From positions 51,118 through 115,117 of the forward strand of contig CAJTTT010000003.1 in assembly GCA_910579285.1 (NCBI GenBank): a DNA stretch of 64,000 nucleotides, in the 5' to 3' direction. Made by a program: the position numbers and the translations under genes. The notes under the pieces are model-generated. The model was not told the origin of the DNA and ran no database searches. It saw nothing but the letters and a program-made list of their open reading frames with translations. Below are positions 59,071-64,000 of this stretch, one piece after another. This stretch comes from an uncultured Lachnospiraceae bacterium. Lineage in GTDB: Bacteria; Bacillota; Clostridia; Lachnospirales; Lachnospiraceae. The stretch's first letter is position 1. Every line of letters begins with the position of its first letter.

Positions 59071-61562
59071 ACATTTTCCATAAGGCCGCCTTACAGGAAT
59101 TAAAGAAAAATCGCAGCCGTACACTTGTGACAGTAATCGGTGTGGCGTTGTCAGCCGCGTTATTTACGGCTGTCGCCACTTTTGGAACGTCTCTCTTACA
59201 ATATTTGATCAATAGCTCGATAGCGAAATGCGGAAACTGGTATTTGAATTTTGTGGATGTGGATGCAGACTTTGTGCAGGAAAGGGCGGCAGATTTTGAG
59301 GTCACGGATGCAGTGACATTTGAAAATATCGGATATGCCATGCTGGACGGGGCAAAAAGCGAAGAAAAACCGTATCTGTTTGTCGCCGGTTTTACGGACG
59401 AAACCTTTGCAAAGCTGCCGGTGACACTGATTTCCGGCAGACTTCCGCAGAATGATACGGAAGTCATCATTCCCAGTCATATTTCCATCAAGGCGGGTGT
59501 GAGAATCCCGATAGGGGAGACGTTACGCGCAGCAGTCGGTAATCGGGAAGCCGGCGGGGACAGATTGACACAGCACGATCCATACAGGGGCGGCGAAACT
59601 TTAAACGCTGCGGAAGAAAAGAAGTATACGGTTGTAGGGACTTACGAAAGAGCCAGATTTGAAGAGCATGACGCACCGGGGTATACACTGATCACGAGAT
59701 CGGATTCTGCGGGGGAGGGACGTTTCAGCCTGTTTCTCACTCTGGACAGTCCGCGAAAAGTGACAGCATATGGAAAGCGTTTTTCGGGTACTGATCCTTT
59801 TGTTATGAACGAAGAGGTACTGCGTTTTTATGGGGCATCGGATAACACGTTGTTCAATACGGTTATGTCTGCGGTGGGGGGAATATTAACTGCCATTATT
59901 ATGATCGGTTCCGTTTTTCTGATTTACAACTCGTTTTATATTTCCCTAAATGAGCGTGTTCATCAGTTTGGCATTCTTATGTCAGTGGGAGCCACTGCCA
60001 GGCAGCTGAAAAGCGCTGTTCTGTTTGAAGGTCTCTGCATCGGCGCGCTTGGCATTTTGCCCGGCGTGGCTGCCGGCATCGGGATCGTTGCCGCGACGCT
60101 TCCTGTTGTTGAAAAAAACTTTGCCACCATTGCCGCCAGCAGTGCACAGCTGGAATTATCGGTGTCTGTACCGGCGCTTGCGGCAGCAATTGCAGTCAGT
60201 CTGATCACCATATTGATTTCCGCATATATTCCGGCAAAAAAAGCGGCGTCTGTCCCGGTGATGACATGTATCCGCCAGACAGACGAAATTAAAAGTGAGG
60301 CAAAGGATGTTAAGATTTCCAGATTTTCCAGCCGTGTTTATGGTCTGGAGGGAATGCTTGCGCTCAAAAATTTTCGCAGGAACAGACGGCGTTATCAGAG
60401 TGTCATATTATCTCTGACACTGAGTGTTGTGCTGTTTGTAACAGGTAATGCCTTTGGCGGCACTTTGAAAGGAATCGCAAAGGAATTAACGGTGGAGGCT
60501 GACGGGGATATTTTGTTTGAGGCAGAAGAGATGCCAAAGGAAGAACTCCTTGCGCTGCATGACAGATTAAAGAAGGTGGATGGGGTCAGCAAGAGCACAT
60601 GGCAGGCGGACTTCCTCTATTCCGGCACAGTGGAAGGGCTTCCCGATGATTTTGCAGGCGGCCGGTTTCAGGCGGACTGTAACATACCAATCTATGTCCA
60701 GTTTATTGAAGACGCGGTGTATTTTGAATTTATAGAAAGCCTCGGATTTTCTGTGGAAGAATACAGCGGGCAGGAAGCAAAGGTTCTGGGGCTTATGGCA
60801 GACACTGCAGCGCATCAGACTTTTTTCACGGGACAGGAAATGGCGTTTGTTCTTTATGCTTCCACAGGAGAGGGTAAACGAATCAATGCCACTGTGGTGG
60901 ATCGCTATCCCCTGGATATGCTGACTTACGATACTAAGCCGCAATATTTATTTCTAATGGTTGTCCCGTGGTCCATGAACCGTGCATTTGACGGATTGGA
61001 GGGAACATCCAAATCGGGTCTGACTTTCTGGACAGATGCACCCTCACAGACGATGGTGCAGCTCCAGTCAGAGATCACAGACGCGGGAACTGCCTGTGAA
61101 TATACGCTGATCAACTTGTCTTCGGCAGTTGACTTGTTCCGCAGCGCAACTTTTGTTGTGGATGTATTCACTTACGCATTTGCCGCCATGATTTCGTTGA
61201 TTGCGGCGGCCAACGTATGCAATACCATTTCAACGAATATCCGCATCAGGAGACGGGAACTCGCCATGCTGCGTTCCGTTGGGATGTCGGAACGGGGATT
61301 TAACCGAATGATGTATTTTGAATGTTTCTTTTACGGGATGCGTACCCTCATGTTTGGCGTGCCGGCTGCCGGTGTCCTCTCATGGCTGATTTACAAGGGA
61401 ATGGTGGGGATCGAACAGCTTGAAGGCTTTGCCTATCAATTTCCGTGGAAGAGTATGAGCGTCAGTATACTTGGCGTATTCTGCATCGTTTTTATTACGG
61501 TGCTGTATGCCGCCAATCAAATCAGGAAAGAGAATATCATTGACGCGCTCAGGGATATATGA
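59067..61562 (+). CDS. ABC exporter permease with two FtsX domains
   Basis: This 831-residue membrane protein has an N-terminal helix (about 18-40) and a large extracytoplasmic domain (about 45-265). An FtsX-type four-helix core spans about 270-400, containing NERVHQFGILMSVGATARQLK, and a second half repeats the arrangement: extracytoplasmic part to about 680, then FtsX core with RRELAMLRSVGMSERGFNRM near residue 735. This is the usual layout of BceB- and MacB-like mechanotransmission exporters with two FtsX domains. It is coupled to the ATPase gene and to the preceding two-component genes. Confidence 0.9.
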   Translation: MNIFHKAALQELKKNRSRTLVTVIGVALSAALFTAVATFGTSLLQYLINSSIAKCGNWYLNFVDVDADFVQERAADFEVTDAVTFENIGYAMLDGAKSEEKPYLFVAGFTDETFAKLPVTLISGRLPQNDTEVIIPSHISIKAGVRIPIGETLRAAVGNREAGGDRLTQHDPYRGGETLNAAEEKKYTVVGTYERARFEEHDAPGYTLITRSDSAGEGRFSLFLTLDSPRKVTAYGKRFSGTDPFVMNEEVLRFYGASDNTLFNTVMSAVGGILTAIIMIGSVFLIYNSFYISLNERVHQFGILMSVGATARQLKSAVLFEGLCIGALGILPGVAAGIGIVAATLPVVEKNFATIAASSAQLELSVSVPALAAAIAVSLITILISAYIPAKKAASVPVMTCIRQTDEIKSEAKDVKISRFSSRVYGLEGMLALKNFRRNRRRYQSVILSLTLSVVLFVTGNAFGGTLKGIAKELTVEADGDILFEAEEMPKEELLALHDRLKKVDGVSKSTWQADFLYSGTVEGLPDDFAGGRFQADCNIPIYVQFIEDAVYFEFIESLGFSVEEYSGQEAKVLGLMADTAAHQTFFTGQEMAFVLYASTGEGKRINATVVDRYPLDMLTYDTKPQYLFLMVVPWSMNRAFDGLEGTSKSGLTFWTDAPSQTMVQLQSEITDAGTACEYTLINLSSAVDLFRSATFVVDVFTYAFAAMISLIAAANVCNTISTNIRIRRRELAMLRSVGMSERGFNRMMYFECFFYGMRTLMFGVPAAGVLSWLIYKGMVGIEQLEGFAYQFPWKSMSVSILGVFCIVFITVLYAANQIRKENIIDALRDI

Positions 61563-61591
61563 TTTTATTTGAGAAAGGGATTGGTGATCAC

Positions 61592-62119
61592 ATGCGCATA
61601 ATCAAAACCACACGAGGAGACATCACAAAAATCACAGGCGTGCAGGCGATCGTCAACGCTGCCAACAACTCTCTTCTGGGAGGCGGCGGGGTAGATGGGG
61701 CCATTCACCGGGCGGCAGGGCCGGAGCTTTTGGCAGAGTGCATGACGCTGCACGGCTGTGAAACAGGACAGGCAAAACTCACGAAAGCTTACCAGCTTTC
61801 CTGCGAGTATATCATCCATACGGTGGGACCGATCTGGAGCGGAGGAGGGAACCGGGAAGAGGAGCTGCTGGCAGACTGCTATTATCATTCCATGCGGATC
61901 GCGCTCGCTCAGGGGATCCGTACAATCGCATTCCCGTCCATATCGACAGGGGTATACCGATTCCCGGTGGAGCTGGCCGCAAAGACTGCGGTTCGGACGG
62001 TGAATCGTTTTTTGCAGGAAAACGAGAGCAGCTTTGACCTTGTAGAATGGGTCCTGTTTGATGCAAGGACAGAAGCCGCTTATGAGGCGGAAGTAGAAAA
62101 ACTGTATGACAGGGACTGA
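61592..62119 (+). CDS. Macrodomain protein (O-acetyl-ADP-ribose deacetylase-like)
   Basis: This 175-residue cytosolic protein is a single macrodomain. Marks are TTRGDITKI near residue 7, IVNAANNSLLGGGGVDGAIH at about 20-39 and the phosphate loop AFPSISTGVYRFP near residue 118, all lining the ADP-ribose pocket. Relatives remove ADP-ribose or O-acetyl groups. ATG 61592 is used; an upstream ATG at 61559 overlaps the permease stop (ATGA) and would add 11 residues, so coupling to the exporter operon is possible. A strong terminator follows directly. Confidence 0.9.
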   Translation: MRIIKTTRGDITKITGVQAIVNAANNSLLGGGGVDGAIHRAAGPELLAECMTLHGCETGQAKLTKAYQLSCEYIIHTVGPIWSGGGNREEELLADCYYHSMRIALAQGIRTIAFPSISTGVYRFPVELAAKTAVRTVNRFLQENESSFDLVEWVLFDARTEAAYEAEVEKLYDRD

Positions 62120-62122
62120 CAG

Positions 62123-62147
62123 AAAGGAGCCGGATGGCTCCTTTTTT
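62123..62147 (+). terminator. Rho-independent terminator after the macrodomain gene
   Basis: AAAGGAGCC (62123-62131), loop GGAT and GGCTCCTTT (62136-62144) followed by TTT. It closes the exporter/macrodomain transcription unit. Confidence 0.88.
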
Positions 62148-62199
62148 CTGACAGGAAAGTGTGAAAACGTAAAATGTTGACAAAAAAATAAAAAATATA

Positions 62200-62261
62200 T
62201 TGCATTTATTATGCAAGTATGATAACCTCTAGTTAATTAGTAAGGTCACTGGACAAACTAA
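62200..62261 (+). promoter_or_regulatory. Palindrome and ROK-type half-site before the ROK regulator gene
   Basis: TTGCAT (62200-62205) and ATGCAA (62211-62216) form a perfect inverted repeat with a 5-base spacer. Further on, TAGTT (62230-62234) and GACAAACTAA (62252-62261) resemble halves of XylR-type ROK operators. A TTGACA lies at 62177-62182, but no well-spaced -10 was found. Autoregulation by the ROK protein is plausible. Confidence 0.35.
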
Positions 62262-62321
62262 AAAGTGTAAAAGAAAGGGGAAAAGTCTGAAAGTTGTTTT
62301 TCAGACGAGTTGGAAGAAAAC

Positions 62322-63521
62322 ATGGGTGTATACAGCCAGCAAACAATCAAAGCCATAAACAAGAAGAATATCTATATGCTGATTAACGCAGATCCGGGCA
62401 TTTCGAGGATCCAACTGGCAAATGTCACGAATTTGAGCAAAACAACGGTATCGGCGCTGGTCGATGAGCTGATCCACGAAGGGTATGTGACAGACGAAGG
62501 CAGCGTGGAGAGCAACAGGCAGGGCAGAAAGCCAAACAGTCTGGTGGTAAACAGCGATGGGAACTGCTTTCTGGTGATTAACTGGCGGAAAAGAATTTTG
62601 GAAACGGCGATCGTAACCTCTTCCTTTGAGGTGGAGCATGTGAGTGAGACGGAAGTAAGGATCGGCGAAAACTATGCCGTACAGATTGAGCAGCAGATTA
62701 AGGAATGTATCGAGCGCCGCTGCGGCAGCAAAAAAATATTGGGGATCTGTCTGGTAGTTCCGGGTATGATAGACAGCGAACAGGAAGAGATCATTTCTAT
62801 GGTGCTTACGCTGGATGAGAAAGAAAAGGTAATCCAGGAACTGCGGGCAAGAATACAGGAGTACCCGCTGGCAGTGTTCAATGATACCGCGTGCCTTGCC
62901 TATGCGGAAAACGCATTTGGCGACATGAAGGGGAGAAATTATGTATATCTGAATATGAACGAAGGTGTCGGTGCGGCGCTTGTATATGAGGGAAATATCT
63001 TAAAGGGAGCCACCGGCATGGGAACGCAGTTCGGACATTTTTCAGTGGATAAGAATGGAGAGAAATGCGTCTGCGGGAACAGGGGCTGTCTGGAAAACCG
63101 CATCGGCGAGCTTGCGCTGGCAAAGATAGCCAGGGAATGTCATGCGGAAGGTGCGTTTCAGGATCTTGCCACAATTCTCTTTAAAGATGTGGGAAATCTG
63201 GCGGCAGAGGGAAATCAGGATGCTTTAAAAATGGTAGAGGTATTGGCGGCAGATTTAAGCTATGCGCTGGGCAACCTGATTGCCATGTTTAATCCGGAAA
63301 GTGTTGTTATTGGTGGCATGGGAAGAAAGCTGGGGGACATTTTCTTACAGGACTTACAGGAGAATGTAAAGGCAACCGGTTTTCAGCAGTTTGTCTCTAA
63401 GGTTGACATCCGCTTTACCAGGCTGAAAGAAGAAGCTCTTTTACAAGGCGCGGCCAAGTATTATATGGACATGCATTATAAATTTTTGGAAGATATGACA
63501 GACAAATTATTTCTTTATTGA
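62322..63521 (+). CDS. ROK-family transcriptional regulator (XylR/NagC type)
   Basis: This 399-residue regulator has an N-terminal winged helix-turn-helix (about 12-65; ISRIQLANVTNLSKTTVSALV) and a ROK kinase-like domain. The latter contains VYLNMNEGVGAALVYEG near residue 210, followed by the zinc motif CVCGNRGCLEN near residue 247 and VVIGGMG near residue 327. Proteins of this kind repress sugar-use genes until a sugar ligand binds. ATG 62322 follows GGAAG; a TTG four codons earlier is also possible. The next gene, a sugar isomerase/epimerase, is the likely start of its regulon. Confidence 0.9.
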   Translation: MGVYSQQTIKAINKKNIYMLINADPGISRIQLANVTNLSKTTVSALVDELIHEGYVTDEGSVESNRQGRKPNSLVVNSDGNCFLVINWRKRILETAIVTSSFEVEHVSETEVRIGENYAVQIEQQIKECIERRCGSKKILGICLVVPGMIDSEQEEIISMVLTLDEKEKVIQELRARIQEYPLAVFNDTACLAYAENAFGDMKGRNYVYLNMNEGVGAALVYEGNILKGATGMGTQFGHFSVDKNGEKCVCGNRGCLENRIGELALAKIARECHAEGAFQDLATILFKDVGNLAAEGNQDALKMVEVLAADLSYALGNLIAMFNPESVVIGGMGRKLGDIFLQDLQENVKATGFQQFVSKVDIRFTRLKEEALLQGAAKYYMDMHYKFLEDMTDKLFLY

Positions 63522-63548
63522 GAAAAGCGGCAGAGGAGGTAATGTGAA

Positions 63549-64000
63549 ATGAAACGGATGATCGGTGTCAATTCAAACTGTTATCACGGCTATCCGATTG
63601 AGGAGGCATTGGAGGGGATACACAAAGCAGGCTTTCGCTATGTGGAACTTACGGCAACGAAAGGATGGACCGAGCATGTTTTTCCGACACAGTCTTTTTC
63701 TTACCTGACCGGCTTAAAAAAGAAAATGAGGGATCTTTCTCTCATCCCTTTTGCGCTGAGCGGGCACTGCAATCTGATGGATCGGGAAAGAATGAAGGAT
63801 TTTGTGGAAAATATGGAGCTGGCCAGGTTTTTCGGATGTGATTATATCGTTTCTTCCGTGGGAGAAGCCCATCTGGAAGATAAAGAGACGGCTGGCAATG
63901 AAATTTTGGCGGAAAATATCAAATCGGTCATTCCGCTGCTGGAAGATGCGGACATGACGCTTGTGCTGGAAATTCACGGGGAGCACAGCAGCGGAAAGAT
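63549..64000 (+). CDS. Sugar phosphate isomerase/epimerase, TIM-barrel (3' end outside window)
   Basis: The frame opens at ATG 63549, with GAGGAGG 9 bases upstream, and runs off the end of the window after about 150 codons. The product begins MKRMIGVNSNCYHGYPIEEA and continues with GIHKAGFRYVELTATKGW, FALSGHCNLMDRERM, FGCDYIVSSVGEAH and LVLEIHGEHSSGK. This is the AP-endonuclease-2-like barrel of sugar phosphate or inosose isomerases and epimerases, with the first metal-binding Glu in LVLEIHGE. It lies 27 bases after the ROK regulator stop, so the two are probably one operon. The substrate is unknown. Confidence 0.85.
   Translation, partial: MKRMIGVNSNCYHGYPIEEALEGIHKAGFRYVELTATKGWTEHVFPTQSFSYLTGLKKKMRDLSLIPFALSGHCNLMDRERMKDFVENMELARFFGCDYIVSSVGEAHLEDKETAGNEILAENIKSVIPLLEDADMTLVLEIHGEHSSGK

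Noticed and set aside
62157..62173. A CcpA cre site before the ROK regulator.
   Set aside because: It matches the cre consensus only partly and misses fixed positions at the edges.

Overview
The window looks like chromosome from an anaerobic gut Firmicute, most likely a Lachnospiraceae-type Clostridium relative. The signs are moderate GC, near-universal AGGAGG-type ribosome sites, TTGACA/TATAAT promoters, Feo iron uptake, and a mix of plant-glycan enzymes, MCPs and LytTR/DUF3021 regulators. No rRNA, tRNA, CRISPR array or insertion sequence was seen. About 55 protein genes and two clear pseudogenes can be supported. The first gene is cut by the left edge of the window and the last by the right edge.

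Layout. 1-3.8 kb: M24 peptidase, MntP manganese exporter, LytTR/DUF3021 regulatory pair, class II aldolase. 3.8-9.2 kb: a minus-strand sugar ABC operon (MsmK/UgpC-type ATPase, two permeases, a solute-binding protein with an extra C-terminal membrane anchor) followed by a separately promoted lipoprotein. 9.2-16 kb: an AT-richer accessory stretch with an FRG-domain gene, a divergent Septu-like PtuA/PtuB defence pair, an AI-2E transporter, a membrane-tethered XRE regulator, a flavodoxin and a DUF1016 nuclease broken by an internal deletion. 16-20.2 kb: an FMN reductase and a KdpDE-like two-component system with a Na/Pi cotransporter. 20.2-31.3 kb: a DtxR-family regulator, a 2572-residue secreted GH53 galactanase, then feoA-feoB with DtxR-box-like palindromes. 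31.2-37 kb: a PocR/AraC regulator, a fucose-isomerase-family enzyme, an FGGY kinase and a DUF4432 epimerase, then a class D beta-lactamase-like pseudogene. 37-45 kb: two MCPs, AlkD-type repair protein, GNAT, MalY/PatB lyase, orphan phage-type amidase. 45.5-51.5 kb: CutC, YbaK, GH36 alpha-galactosidase, and a MerR regulator with its MATE target. 51.6-62.1 kb: FapA-like protein, NYN nuclease with a duplicated tail, a small membrane protein, a MotAB/ZorAB-like ion-channel pair, a two-component system, an ABC exporter and a macrodomain protein. 62.3-64 kb: ROK regulator and the start of a sugar-phosphate isomerase/epimerase.

How the genes fit together. Galactan and galactoside use is a theme: secreted GH53, cytoplasmic GH36 and the sugar ABC system. 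A deoxysugar or pentose-type pathway is suggested by isomerase + kinase + epimerase, with a candidate aldolase about 29 kb away. Iron uptake is probably under the DtxR-family protein, through palindromes upstream of feoA and between feoA and feoB. The two candidates for under-described systems are the Septu-like pair facing an FRG gene (9.2-12.3 kb) and the ZorAB-like motor pair next to a NYN nuclease but without any recognised Zorya effector (53.2-56.6 kb). All functions come from reading motifs and context; no database search was run.
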